From: Arthrobacter sp. D5-1
GTDB lineage: Bacteria; Actinomycetota; Actinomycetes; Actinomycetales; Micrococcaceae
Direction: 5' to 3'
Length of the DNA stretch: 64,000 bases
NCBI RefSeq assembly: GCF_017357425.1
Contig: NZ_CP014571.1
Location: 3,038,001 to 3,102,000 of the forward strand
Part shown: positions 48,465 through 57,671 of the stretch, piece by piece
Numbering within the stretch: the first letter of the stretch is position 1
Layout: each line of letters opens with the position of its first letter
Notes under the pieces: model-generated
The model's database searches: none
What the model saw: the letters and a program-made list of their open reading frames with translations, nothing else
Told to the model about the DNA's origin: nothing
Made by a program: the position numbers and the translations under genes

Positions 48465-49406
48465 TTACAGGCTGATTTCCAGCGCAGCCATGGCCGGGAA
48501 GGCAGCGAAGACGACTGTCAGCGGGAGCACCCCGAAAACGAGGGGAACCATCATGGCAATTTCTTTCCTGCCTGCGGACTCCATGAGCTCGCGTTTTGCG
48601 GCGTCGCGGACGTCCGCGGCCTGCGCCCGGAGGACATCGGCCAAGGGCGTCCCCCGTTCCACCGCGACCACCAGCCCGTCAAAAAACCTGACCAAGGGCG
48701 GCAGCTCCGACCTCATGGAGAACGCGTGGAGTGCCTCCGAAAGTGACTTGCCGGACCTGGCATCAGCGAGGACCAGACCAAACTCTGCAGAAAGTTCCCC
48801 ACTGGAACTGCGGCTTACCCTGTCCATGGCGCCCATGGCGCTCTCGCCTGCAGCAACGGCGAGCGCCATCAACTCCGCGAGACTGGGAAATTCGGACAGC
48901 ATCGCCGATTCCCGCTTTTTGATCCGTTGTCCCAGAACATAGTCACGGAGCATGTACCCCCCTGCTGCACCAGTGACGACACAAACAACAAGGAAAGCCG
49001 GGCTGAACTGCCCTGCGGCGGCGCTTATCACGACGACAAGTACCGCCACTACGAAACCTGCGCCGGCCCACAGGAGCTGCTCGGCCCGGAAGTCCAGGGT
49101 GGATTTGGAAGAGCCAGCACGCGCCAACCTCTTTCCCAGCGCCGCAGACCCGATATTGAACCGGGACATATACGTGATGGCGTCACCAATGATGGGACGC
49201 ACTATCCTCTCCAGCGGGCCGAACGGTGTGAGGTTATAGGTTGGTGTGCGCAGGAGCCGGGATTCCAGGTTCCGTGACCTCAACTGGGCCTCTATACGGT
49301 CCGAAAAGGTGTTTCCGCGCATGAAGGGGAGCCGCACCAGGATCAGCCAGCAACCCGCCCCTAGAAGCAGCCCGTAGAGCACGGCGAACGCGGTGGTAGT
49401 GGTCAT
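48465..49406 (-). CDS. tadC: Tad pilus inner membrane protein TadC
   Basis: A 313-residue GSPII_F-type platform protein. It has an N-terminal membrane helix, a cytoplasmic part (FNIGSAALGKRLARAG), two central membrane helices (LLWAGAGFVVAVLVVVISAA), the F-domain (SEFPSLAELMALAVAAGESA, GKSLSEALHAFSMRSELPPL) and a C-terminal helix pair. With TadB it forms the membrane base on which the TadA motor works. Its start overlaps tadB by four bases. Confidence 0.9.
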   Translation of the reverse strand: MTTTTAFAVLYGLLLGAGCWLILVRLPFMRGNTFSDRIEAQLRSRNLESRLLRTPTYNLTPFGPLERIVRPIIGDAITYMSRFNIGSAALGKRLARAGSSKSTLDFRAEQLLWAGAGFVVAVLVVVISAAAGQFSPAFLVVCVVTGAAGGYMLRDYVLGQRIKKRESAMLSEFPSLAELMALAVAAGESAMGAMDRVSRSSSGELSAEFGLVLADARSGKSLSEALHAFSMRSELPPLVRFFDGLVVAVERGTPLADVLRAQAADVRDAAKRELMESAGRKEIAMMVPLVFGVLPLTVVFAAFPAMAALEISL

Positions 49407-50257
49407 CGAAGCACCCGCCGATCCTCAGGCAACGCCCCAACCCGCAGCATCACCGAGTAGCTGACAACGGATACCAGCAGCCCACCGAGCAAGACCATGG
49501 CTCCTGTGGCCGAGTTGTAGGCCAGCATCGCTTCAGGCCGGCTGGCCATGACAACCAGGACCACCCAAGGCGCCGCTACCGCAAGCCGTGCTGCATTGAT
49601 GGTCCATGACTGTCGGGCTTCAAGCTCACTTCGCGTGCGCGCGCTGTCTCTCAGGAACTCGGAAAGAGTGCCAAGCATCCGGCCGAGATCCGAACCACCA
49701 ACCTCGCGGGTCATTCTGAGTGCCTCGATAATACGATCCGCCACAGGATCGGCCAGCCGTGCCTTCAGCCTGTTCAGGGCAGCCTCAAACTGTCCGCCGG
49801 ATCTGTAGTCCGCCCCAAAGTCCAGGAACAGCATGCGAAGTTCTTCCGGTCCCTTGTACCCCAATTGGATCAGCGCTTCCGGCAGGGCGAGACCGGCACG
49901 TATGGCTGAGCGTAAGTGGTCCACGATGTCCGGCCACAGGAGTCGAAGTGCGGCCCGACGTTTGCGCGCCCGCCAACGGACCGCTGCGAAAGGAACCCAC
50001 GAAGCAAAGAGGGAAAAGCAGGCTGCAACCGGAGGCGATCCCGTGACGACGTAGAACACCAGCAAGGCGAAGAGACCGAAGCCTGCGCACGTGAGAAGAA
50101 GGCCTCCACCCGTGACTTTCTCGATTCCGGCTGAGGTGAGCAGCAGCTCAAGGCGCCCGGGGCCTGTCTCCTTCACTTCTACCTGCGGTTGTACCCACGA
50201 GGACCACCAGATGAGGAACACCCCAAGGCCGCAGAGGATGCCAAGAAGGGGCGCCAT
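49403..50257 (-). CDS. tadB: Tad pilus inner membrane protein TadB
   Basis: A 284-residue paralogue of TadC: LLTSAGIEKVTGGGLLLTCA, membrane helices near residues 1-20, 55-95 and 225-280, and the F-domain LWPDIVDHLRSAIRAGLALP, EALRMTREVGGSDLGRMLGT. The ATG shares one base with the tadA stop, so A, B and C are coupled. Lengths match actinobacterial Tad loci. Confidence 0.9.
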   Translation of the reverse strand: MAPLLGILCGLGVFLIWWSSWVQPQVEVKETGPGRLELLLTSAGIEKVTGGGLLLTCAGFGLFALLVFYVVTGSPPVAACFSLFASWVPFAAVRWRARKRRAALRLLWPDIVDHLRSAIRAGLALPEALIQLGYKGPEELRMLFLDFGADYRSGGQFEAALNRLKARLADPVADRIIEALRMTREVGGSDLGRMLGTLSEFLRDSARTRSELEARQSWTINAARLAVAAPWVVLVVMASRPEAMLAYNSATGAMVLLGGLLVSVVSYSVMLRVGALPEDRRVLR

Positions 50258-51534
50258 CAGTTCAGCTCCAATAGGGCGGCGACGTCGAATCCTGCCCGGG
50301 CGAACTTCTCCGCGGCAGGCATGGAGTTGGCCCGTGGCAGCAGTTGCGCGCCGACCATGCCGAACACACCCGAGGATTCGATGATTCCATTTTCGACCCT
50401 CCGTCCAAGGGAGAGGATCTCAGTCACCTGCCTCCTGCCCGTGGAGTGGCGGCTGCAGTGCACCACGAGGTCGATGCAGGATGCGACTGTGGGCACTACG
50501 AAAGCACTGGAAATATTTGCTCCTGCCAGAAGCGGGAGCGTGCAAATCTTGGTCACTGCGTCGTGTGCGGAATTCGCATGGACGGTGCACATGCCTGGCA
50601 AGCCGGAGTTAAGCGCAATCAGCATGTCGAGGCTCTCCGCTTCACGAACCTCCCCCACGACCAGCCTGTCCGGGCGCATCCTCAAGGCTTCCTTGACCAA
50701 CCGCCGCAGCGGAATTTCGCCTCCTCCTTCCAGGTTGGGTTGCCGGCACTGAAGTCCCACGACGTCGCGCAGCGGGAGTTGCAGTTCGAAGATCTCTTCC
50801 ACCGTAATGACACGTTCACGGGAACCAATGTGTGCAGCAAGGCAGTTCAACATTGTGGTCTTCCCGGCCTGGGTGGCACCCGATACGAGGATATTGAGAC
50901 CGCTGGCCACAGCTGCTCCAAGGAACCGGGCCGCCTGCGGCGTAAGGCTTCCCAGCTCGACCAAATGCTCCAGGCGGCTTGCCCGGGCAATGAACTTCCG
51001 AATGTTGACGGCCCAGTGCTTCCGGGTGATGTCCGGGATGGCGACGTGCAACCGCGAACCATCAGGAAGGGCGGCATCGACGAACGGCGATGAAAGATCC
51101 AGCCTGCGCCCCGAACTCTTGAGCATTCGTTCTACAAGGTCCCTGACCTGCTGCTCGGTAAGGCTCATGCCCGTCAGTTCCGATTCACCGTTGCGGGCAA
51201 CATAGATTTCGTGCGGTGCATTGATCCAGACCTCTTCAATCGCGGCATCGTCCAGGAGTGGCTGCAATGGCCCGAAGCCTGCCACCGCATCGAAGATGTG
51301 CCGCCGGGCAGTCTCAAGGTGGCCGAGGGAAGGAAGGGGGCCCAAAAGCGCACGTTCGTCGTAGTCGTTCACTGCCGCTTCCACCAGAAGCCTGACATCC
51401 GAAGCCTGCTCGAGGGGATCCAATCCTCTGCGCCGGATGAGCTCCCTGACTTCTCCCTCGACGATCCTTACAGCATCCACTTCTTCCCCCACCGCCCACG
51501 AAGTTTGATAAACGAGAGGAACATCTCGCCTCAT
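50257..51534 (-). CDS. tadA: Tad pilus assembly ATPase TadA
   Basis: A 425-residue type II/IV secretion ATPase. Walker A GATQAGKT (219-226), Asp box with VITVEEIFELQL, Walker B RLVVGEVREAE and a His box at MCTVHANSAHDAV. It powers pilin assembly at the TadB/TadC platform. First gene of the operon; no TadZ/CpaE or prepilin peptidase lies in the window. The downstream end of this operon is what the prophage separates from the TadE genes. Confidence 0.95.
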   Translation of the reverse strand: MRRDVPLVYQTSWAVGEEVDAVRIVEGEVRELIRRRGLDPLEQASDVRLLVEAAVNDYDERALLGPLPSLGHLETARRHIFDAVAGFGPLQPLLDDAAIEEVWINAPHEIYVARNGESELTGMSLTEQQVRDLVERMLKSSGRRLDLSSPFVDAALPDGSRLHVAIPDITRKHWAVNIRKFIARASRLEHLVELGSLTPQAARFLGAAVASGLNILVSGATQAGKTTMLNCLAAHIGSRERVITVEEIFELQLPLRDVVGLQCRQPNLEGGGEIPLRRLVKEALRMRPDRLVVGEVREAESLDMLIALNSGLPGMCTVHANSAHDAVTKICTLPLLAGANISSAFVVPTVASCIDLVVHCSRHSTGRRQVTEILSLGRRVENGIIESSGVFGMVGAQLLPRANSMPAAEKFARAGFDVAALLELN

Positions 51535-51767
51535 TCACGCTAAGGGAGCCCCCACACCCCTTCAACCCAGAGGAGCGGGCATGTGGATAACTGTGGATCA
51601 GCAGTCACGTCAGCAACCCAAATCCCACTAGTCACTCCAGTTTCAGGATGTTATGGTAAAGCCCGTTAGGAGCTGGCCTTTGGTCTCATGCGCAAGCGCC
51701 CGCCCCGGAGCTTGGCCGCAAGCCACCCCATGCGCCGCTGAGCCGCGGTACAGGGCCGGATATAAAG
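51535..51767. other. Divergent intergenic region with two DnaA-box-like 9-mers
   Basis: This 233-base gap separates tadA (minus) from the GH25 gene (plus). It must contain both promoters, but I see no strong hexamers. TGTGGATAA (51582-51590), a perfect DnaA box in inverse, and TGTGGATCA (51592-51600) lie in tandem one base apart. Confidence 0.45.
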
Positions 51768-54506
51768 ATGAAAAGACGTTCAAGTGACCTGTCCCGCCGG
51801 ACTCCGCTGGCCCGGGTCGGCCTGGCGCTGACGATCGCCCTGGCAGCGGGCAGTTGCCTTGGATCTCCCGCCTGGGCGGAAACGACCGGACCACGCCCAG
51901 CTCCTCTACCGGAGACCCAGTCAGCAACCCCAGTGCCGGAACCAGCAGGTACCGGTGCCCCGGCACCATCCCCCGGCAGCCCGACTCCCGCGGAGACCCA
52001 GGTGCCCGGGCAGCAGCAGCCGTTGCCCGCCGTCGGGCCTTCACCTGCAACAGTGCCGCTGCCGGCAGCCGGGTCAACGAACGATTCCCAAGCGCAGCCG
52101 CCCTCAACGATGGCCATGCCCGGCAACGCCCCGAACGCTGAAGCGATGAAGGCGGCTATGCTGGCAGCCATCCCGGCGGGCGGCGCAGAAATGGGCCAAC
52201 GGTCTCCCCGGGTGCTGGCAGCCAAGCAGGGCAAAGACGCTTCGGGAGCGTCGGGGTCACGGGCAGTAGGAGGCACAGTCAACGCCGCCGTCCCCTTGGC
52301 CGCCGATCCGGGCCATTGGCGGCCCACTATCGGCATTGCAGGACAGGATGTCAGTGCCCACCAAGGAAACGTGAACTGGCAAAGCCAGTGGAACCAAGGA
52401 TCCCGTTGGGCGTACGTCAAGGCATCCGAAGGCAATTACTACCTCAACGAGAACTACACACAGCAGTACAACGGATCCCGCAATGTGGGCATGGTGCGGG
52501 GTGCCTATCACTTCGCCATCCCCAACTGGTCATCAGGTGCTGATCAAGCACGGTACTTCGTAGCGAACGGTGGTGGCTGGACGGCTGACGGGTACACCCT
52601 CCCGCCGGTCCTGGACATCGAATACAACCCCTATGCCGGGCGAACCATCAACGGGTTCTACTTCGGGAACACCTGCTATGACATGTCCAAGGCGCAGTTG
52701 GGGCAATGGGCAGCTGACTTTGGGAACACCGTAAAGGCCCTGACCGGCCGCTTCCCGGTCATCTACAGCACCACCGATTGGTGGAACACCTGCGTTGGCA
52801 ACACGACGTTCGGCAGCTATCCACTCTGGATTGCTTCCTATTGGAACAATCCCACCAACTCACCCGGCTCCATGCCGGTCAGTTGGAGCAACTACACCAT
52901 GTGGCAGTACAGCAGCACCGGCCCCTTCGAAGGCGATTCAAACATCTTCAACGGCAGCTACGACCAGCTGCGGACCTTTGCCCGCGGGGTTTCATATCCT
53001 TCCAATCCGTCCATTAAGTCAGCCGCAGACATCCTGACCACCAGCGCGGCAGGACGTTTGGACGCTTTCCCGGCGAATGGGGCCGGCAGAATCACCGGCC
53101 CTGTGGCCATCGGCTCGGGATGGTCCGGCGCGAAGGCGCTCTACGTGGTGGACTGGAACCAGGACGGAGTCCAGGACATCCTCTCCCAGTGGTCCGACGG
53201 GACGCTGAAGGTCTTCCGGGGAGCTCCCGGGGGTTCTTTCTACGCGCCCATCCAAGTGGGTTCCGGCTGGCAGGAAATGTCCCTGACCGTAGGCTGGTGG
53301 AACGTCAAGGATGCCTATCCCGGAGTGATCGGCCAGGACTATCGGGGGAACCTGTACAGATACTCGAACAGTGGCGGCGGCGGACTCGGGAACGGTGTCC
53401 TGATAGGAACCGGGTTCAGCGGACACCAACTGAACCAGATCGACTTCGACGGCGACGGCAACCAGGACATTGTCACACGCACAACGGACGGCACCCTGCG
53501 GCTTTTCCGCTCCAACGGTGTGGGCAGCTTCATCAGCGAGCCAGGTCGGGTCATTGGTTCGGGCTGGGGTGGCATGACGGCAGTGAGCTCAGCAATCAAC
53601 TTCAATGGAGCGGACTCGCAGGGACTCCACGCCCGGGCCTCGAACGGAGACCTCTACTATTACCCCGCCGGTTCCGGATCGTGGGGTAACCGCAGCCTTA
53701 TCGGCGTGGGGTGGAACGATGCAAGCCTCATCAGCGGTGCAGCACTGGACGTGGAGTCCACCCTTGGGATTGACCAAGAGGACATCGTGGCAGTCCGCCC
53801 CGATGCCAATCTCTACCGCTACCCGGGAACCGGCACCACTGCATTGTTGCCCGAAGACCTCATTGGCACTGGCTGGGCGGGGTTGAAGGCGGGCTTCGTC
53901 ACAGACTGGAACGGCGACGGCGCCTTGGACATCGTGGCGCAGTGGTCCGACGGGCGCTTGAACGTCTATCCCGGCAGGAACGGCAGCGGCTTTGGAGCCG
54001 CGATCTCACTGGGGAGCAACTGGAAAGACTGGACGCTGAGTGTCGGCACGTGGAAGAAAGCTGACGCACATCCCGGAATTGTGGGATATGACGCCACGGG
54101 CCGGTTGTACTACTTCAACAATCCCACCGGAAGAACCGTTTCCACCGGTGTATCCATTGGCGTCGGCTGGACGGGCCTGGAGATCACACACGTGGACTTC
54201 GACAAGGACTCCAATGCCGACCTCCTCGTCAAAACGGGCACCGGCGATCTCAAGCTGTACCGATCCAACGGGTCCGGGAACTTTATCCAGGAATCCGCCG
54301 GCGTTGTGGGCACGGGCTGGAATGTAATGTCAGATTTTGCAGCGATTCGTGGTTTCGCAGGTGCCGGTTCGCTGGGCATCATCGGGAAGACCACCGTCGG
54401 GGACCTGCGATACTACCCCGTGGGCGCCAACAGGTCGTGGGGAACACCAACCAAGATTGGTACGGGCTGGAGCAACCTGACAATTCTGGCACCGGCTGCC
54501 AGGTAG
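51768..54506 (+). CDS. Secreted GH25 lysozyme with FG-GAP repeats
   Basis: A 912-residue exported protein: basic N-terminus and signal peptide ending near AWA-ET (residue about 38), a Pro/Ala linker to about residue 185, then a GH25 muramidase domain (GQDVSAHQGNVNWQ, YVKASEGNYY, VLDIEYN with catalytic acidic residues, and PLWIASYW). Residues about 425-912 hold repeated FG-GAP/VCBS units (DWNQDGVQDILSQWSDGTLK, DFDGDGNQDIVTRTTDGTLR), likely a beta-propeller binding surface. It would remodel or attack peptidoglycan outside the cell. Confidence 0.9.
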   Translation: MKRRSSDLSRRTPLARVGLALTIALAAGSCLGSPAWAETTGPRPAPLPETQSATPVPEPAGTGAPAPSPGSPTPAETQVPGQQQPLPAVGPSPATVPLPAAGSTNDSQAQPPSTMAMPGNAPNAEAMKAAMLAAIPAGGAEMGQRSPRVLAAKQGKDASGASGSRAVGGTVNAAVPLAADPGHWRPTIGIAGQDVSAHQGNVNWQSQWNQGSRWAYVKASEGNYYLNENYTQQYNGSRNVGMVRGAYHFAIPNWSSGADQARYFVANGGGWTADGYTLPPVLDIEYNPYAGRTINGFYFGNTCYDMSKAQLGQWAADFGNTVKALTGRFPVIYSTTDWWNTCVGNTTFGSYPLWIASYWNNPTNSPGSMPVSWSNYTMWQYSSTGPFEGDSNIFNGSYDQLRTFARGVSYPSNPSIKSAADILTTSAAGRLDAFPANGAGRITGPVAIGSGWSGAKALYVVDWNQDGVQDILSQWSDGTLKVFRGAPGGSFYAPIQVGSGWQEMSLTVGWWNVKDAYPGVIGQDYRGNLYRYSNSGGGGLGNGVLIGTGFSGHQLNQIDFDGDGNQDIVTRTTDGTLRLFRSNGVGSFISEPGRVIGSGWGGMTAVSSAINFNGADSQGLHARASNGDLYYYPAGSGSWGNRSLIGVGWNDASLISGAALDVESTLGIDQEDIVAVRPDANLYRYPGTGTTALLPEDLIGTGWAGLKAGFVTDWNGDGALDIVAQWSDGRLNVYPGRNGSGFGAAISLGSNWKDWTLSVGTWKKADAHPGIVGYDATGRLYYFNNPTGRTVSTGVSIGVGWTGLEITHVDFDKDSNADLLVKTGTGDLKLYRSNGSGNFIQESAGVVGTGWNVMSDFAAIRGFAGAGSLGIIGKTTVGDLRYYPVGANRSWGTPTKIGTGWSNLTILAPAAR

Positions 54507-54527
54507 CGGCCGGGGTCATAAAGTGAT

Positions 54528-54564
54528 GGCGGGCCTGCCCGAGGATTCCTCGGGCGGGCCCGCC
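54528..54564. terminator. Bidirectional terminator between convergent genes
   Basis: GGCGGGCCTGCCCGAGGA (54528-54545) and TCCTCGGGCGGGCCCGCC (54547-54564) form a near-perfect 18-bp stem, serving both the GH25 gene and the minus-strand ceramidase-like gene. Confidence 0.8.
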
Positions 54565-54578
54565 AACTTTCGCACACT

Positions 54579-55925
54579 TTAGGCAAGCAAGGCATTCATC
54601 GCATTGACAAGCGTCGTCTCCACACCATTGGTACCCGCTTTGAAATGGGCCAAATGTCCATACACCGTCATTGAGCCACCGGCAATTCCCGGGAAATCAG
54701 GCTCCCATCCACCCTCATAGCTGCCCAGCGGCATGAACGGTGGAAAGAATTCATTGCTTGGGATATAGCAGCATGATTCATTTGCATAACCTCCAACAAT
54801 AACTCCGTTGTTCCCGCCATTCCTGCTCCGGAAGTAGGCTGCGTACCCGCTGACGAGCTCCCCACCAATCATGGCAATTTTTAATTGCGGGCTTCCGTTG
54901 AATTTCCATACCTGGAAGGGTGACGGCACAGCCGTTTCAATACTGTTGCTGTCGATCCGCCCGATCATGACCTGCGCATGGCGCTGGTACCACTGGGGTT
55001 GGCCGTTGGGGTTGGCGAGCCGGGCTACATAGGAAGCGCGGACTGCGGCCAGGTTTCCTGCTGTTGGGGTTATATCCAGCGGCAACTGGACCTCCTGGTA
55101 CCGCGTGACCATGGGGCCGCTCAGCGCACGCCCGGCCGATTGCATGTTTGAGTGCACCGTGGCACCCAACGCGTCCCCGTGCTGATCCCGTAGTTGCCAA
55201 CTGCGGACTCCACCCGGGTCCTGGTCACCGGCCGGCCCCTGAACGAACATTGCAAAACAATTCGGGTTCCGGTTCTCAATATAATTGCAGGCACCTGCGG
55301 CGAAATCACCATCAAAAAGTGTCCGAAGCCCAGCACTGATGGGGTGGCATCCATAGCTGAAAATCACTGCAGCCGGCGTACCATTGCCCCGCCTGGCCAC
55401 CAGAATCGGCACGGCAGTCTCGGTGTATGGCAACCCAACCCGGTTGGCGGAAAAATTCTGGGTCGAAACTTTATAGTCGAAAGTCACCGCCGTTTCATCC
55501 GCATCCAGCGCCTCCTGGGCAAGGTTGACTATGGTGTCTTCAAGATCGGCACTGTAGGAACGCACCAAACCCAGGTCCGCGAGCCCATACGCCATGAAGG
55601 GGTGAAGGGTATCAATCAATGCGGGTCCATTATGCGTATGGGTTGCCTGGATCAGGATGTCGCTGCTGGACCACGAGGTAAGGTCAATGATCCTGTCACG
55701 GATCCTTTGATGCATGGCCCGCGGCAAAGCCAGGACGTCCAGGCTGATAATGATGTGGGGGTGGGCGTCTTCCCAGATAAGAATCGCCCGTGCATACAAC
55801 GGCTCAAACGGTGAGCTGCTGGTGGCCTCGCGTCCACCGTCAGTCGAACCATATCCGGCCATGTAGGGATTGGTGCTCAGCGACGGCGTTATGTCAGCGC
55901 TTGCAGTTCCAATTCTGAACGCCAT
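54579..55925 (-). CDS. Neutral/alkaline ceramidase-like hydrolase
   Basis: A 448-residue protein. FRIGTASADITPSLSTNP is the opening seen in neutral ceramidases, ATHTHNGPALID supplies the His-x-His metal site, and GCHPISAG, FDGDFAAGACNYIE and VQGPAGDQDP follow in the family order. Neutral ceramidases hydrolyse the amide of ceramide; many bacterial members act on unknown lipids or amides. There is no signal peptide and the usual C-terminal Ig domain is missing, so it may be intracellular. RBS AAGGAGTGATC is an almost full 16S match. Confidence 0.82.
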   Translation of the reverse strand: MAFRIGTASADITPSLSTNPYMAGYGSTDGGREATSSSPFEPLYARAILIWEDAHPHIIISLDVLALPRAMHQRIRDRIIDLTSWSSSDILIQATHTHNGPALIDTLHPFMAYGLADLGLVRSYSADLEDTIVNLAQEALDADETAVTFDYKVSTQNFSANRVGLPYTETAVPILVARRGNGTPAAVIFSYGCHPISAGLRTLFDGDFAAGACNYIENRNPNCFAMFVQGPAGDQDPGGVRSWQLRDQHGDALGATVHSNMQSAGRALSGPMVTRYQEVQLPLDITPTAGNLAAVRASYVARLANPNGQPQWYQRHAQVMIGRIDSNSIETAVPSPFQVWKFNGSPQLKIAMIGGELVSGYAAYFRSRNGGNNGVIVGGYANESCCYIPSNEFFPPFMPLGSYEGGWEPDFPGIAGGSMTVYGHLAHFKAGTNGVETTLVNAMNALLA

Positions 55926-56132
55926 AAAAGATCACTCCTTGATTGTGCGCAACGGGTGATCTTTGTTTTCTCTGCAACAAAGTCCGTTTCCCGGATACGC
56001 TGAACAGCCAATACGTGAGACCACTTTCATTAGACCATGTGATCCCGCAATTTTGTGTGGTTGGAAGGGATGGATATCGGCCTCTATAAGTGGCGTCCCG
56101 GCCTTGTAAATCCTGCCGGGGCCCACCCATAT

Positions 56133-56681
56133 TCAGCTTTGCAGGGGTACTGCCGTCTTCAGCCACCTGGTGAGCTGGGCAGCCTGCGGAGCCAACGGAG
56201 CCAGCGTCAAAGCGCCCTTGACTACGGGTATGCCGTACGCGGCGAGTGAAGCTGCAAGTGTCCTGTGATCCGTGCGTGTGCAGGCCCTGATAATGAGCAG
56301 GCACAAAGCGGAGTCCTGTCCAGGCGCCGCCCCGGCCGCAACAGCCGCGTTGACGGCTGCCCGTTCTTCCGGAGTCAGGAGGTGCGGGCCGTTTCCGACG
56401 TAGACCACTTGGCAGTCAGTGACGTGCATGTACCGGGTGGAAGCCCAGACTTCCTCGAGGCTCGAAAATTTGCCAATGAGGCTGCCATCTGCCGCTGTAC
56501 ACGTGAACTGGTACCGGATCAGAGGTTCCGGACGCTCAATGGGGACCTTGTCGTCGCTCGCGATAACCGGTGCCATATCGAGTGCGGCTGGTTGGGAAGT
56601 ATCTACTTTGGTTCCTGAACAACCGGCCAGGGCAAGACCTGCCACACCGAGTTGAAGAACACTGCGCCTGCGCATGTTCAC
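56133..56681 (-). CDS. Tat-type lipoprotein, paralogue of the next gene
   Basis: A 182-residue lipoprotein: MNMRRRSVLQLGVAGLALAG followed by Cys21, with twin Arg. The mature domain has YQFTCTAADGSLIGKFSSLE, EVWASTRYMHVTDCQVVYVG, TPEERAAVNAAVAAG and CLLIIRACTRTD, which align with the neighbouring 272-residue lipoprotein (SSLAEVWAATNYTRMDSCGV, TPREAEAISTAA, LDILRLCTRIS). Function unknown. The start region lies in the 189-bp inverted repeat. GTG two codons upstream of ATG is also possible. Confidence 0.78.
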   Translation of the reverse strand: MNMRRRSVLQLGVAGLALAGCSGTKVDTSQPAALDMAPVIASDDKVPIERPEPLIRYQFTCTAADGSLIGKFSSLEEVWASTRYMHVTDCQVVYVGNGPHLLTPEERAAVNAAVAAGAAPGQDSALCLLIIRACTRTDHRTLAASLAAYGIPVVKGALTLAPLAPQAAQLTRWLKTAVPLQS

Positions 56682-56798
56682 CGAGGGATCCCCACTTCAT
56701 TCGGATGCTCCCCAGCTCCGCATGCATTGGTTATTCGCCCCAAGCCGTTTCCGGCTGCGTCTTAGTACATCTTCCCCCAAATTCCGCATTTGTCACTA
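56610..56798. repeat. 189-bp inverted repeat, left copy
   Basis: The reverse complement of this stretch aligns without gaps to 57672-57860. The 82 bases at 56679-56760 match 57710-57791 with a single difference; identity falls at both outer sides. The repeat covers the end of the 272-residue lipoprotein gene, the 80-bp gap and the first codons of the 182-residue lipoprotein gene. Confidence 0.9.
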
Positions 56799-57580
56799 GT
56801 AAACTTCTGGCCCGGCTTCAGTTCCACTGCGTTACCCGCCTCTGCAAGGCCACCGTTGGCAACAACGGAGCCGTCCTGGCTCGTGACGGACCATGCGCAA
56901 CCGCCCGTCTCGACGGCCGGTTTAATCAACTGCCATCGCCCCGGCTCTTGGTTCTCGCCCGCCACGTGGGTCCCATCTCCCACCCTGGCGCCCCCTGCCC
57001 AAGCGGCAATGATCTTTCCCTGTGGAGCGTCCGGACAGAATTCCGCCGCTGCCAGCAACGTCGCCCTACTTGCTTCGGCAAATCCGCCTGGCCCGGTTTC
57101 ATCACTGATCCTTGTGCAGAGGCGAAGGATATCCAGCATGGTGTCCAGCCCGTCACCGGCTGCCACGCCTTGCGGCGCAGCTGTCGAAATGGCTTCAGCT
57201 TCCCGAGGCGTGGGCTCAAACTGCCCGTCCCCCTCGAACGTGACGCCACACGAATCCATGCGGGTGTAATTGGTGGCAGCCCAAACTTCCGCCAAGCTCG
57301 ACAATTGGACTTCGGGCGATGCGTCAAGGCTCGTGCAGAGGTAGGAAAAGCGGCCCGGTTCGTCGTCGCCCGCTGCCGGGGCAACGCCGCTCGGTTCGCT
57401 GCTTCCCGGAGCAGTTTCGCTGCTTCCCGGAGCGGACGACGGCGGCTGGCCGGGCCCGGCGGTGGCGCTGGCATTGCTGGTCGCCGGCGAACCGGTTCCA
57501 GCGGGTGGCTCGGACGACGGCACAGTGCAGGCGGCCAGCGCCATCACTATCGGCACCGCCATCAGGAACAGTCTGCGCAT
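56762..57580 (-). CDS. Lipoprotein, paralogue of the 182-residue protein
   Basis: A 272-residue lipoprotein with MRRLFLMAVPIVMALAAC (lipid Cys18), a Ser/Pro/Gly linker to about residue 65, the shared domain (YLCTSLDASPEVQLSSLAEV, RMDSCGVTFEGDGQF) and an extra C-terminal part (GCAWSVTSQDGSVVANGGLA, KFTSDKCGIWGKMY). The added part looks like a beta-rich surface domain with paired Cys. GAGGTGGAGG precedes the ATG at 57580. It lies in the centre of the inverted repeat pair. Confidence 0.8.
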   Translation of the reverse strand: MRRLFLMAVPIVMALAACTVPSSEPPAGTGSPATSNASATAGPGQPPSSAPGSSETAPGSSEPSGVAPAAGDDEPGRFSYLCTSLDASPEVQLSSLAEVWAATNYTRMDSCGVTFEGDGQFEPTPREAEAISTAAPQGVAAGDGLDTMLDILRLCTRISDETGPGGFAEASRATLLAAAEFCPDAPQGKIIAAWAGGARVGDGTHVAGENQEPGRWQLIKPAVETGGCAWSVTSQDGSVVANGGLAEAGNAVELKPGQKFTSDKCGIWGKMY

Positions 57581-57671
57581 TGTGACCTCCACCTCAATCG
57601 TGCGGTGCAGCCGTTGTGCGGTCAAGACGGACGGCTCGCGGGGCCCAAGGTGGACCTCTTCCGGACTTTGG

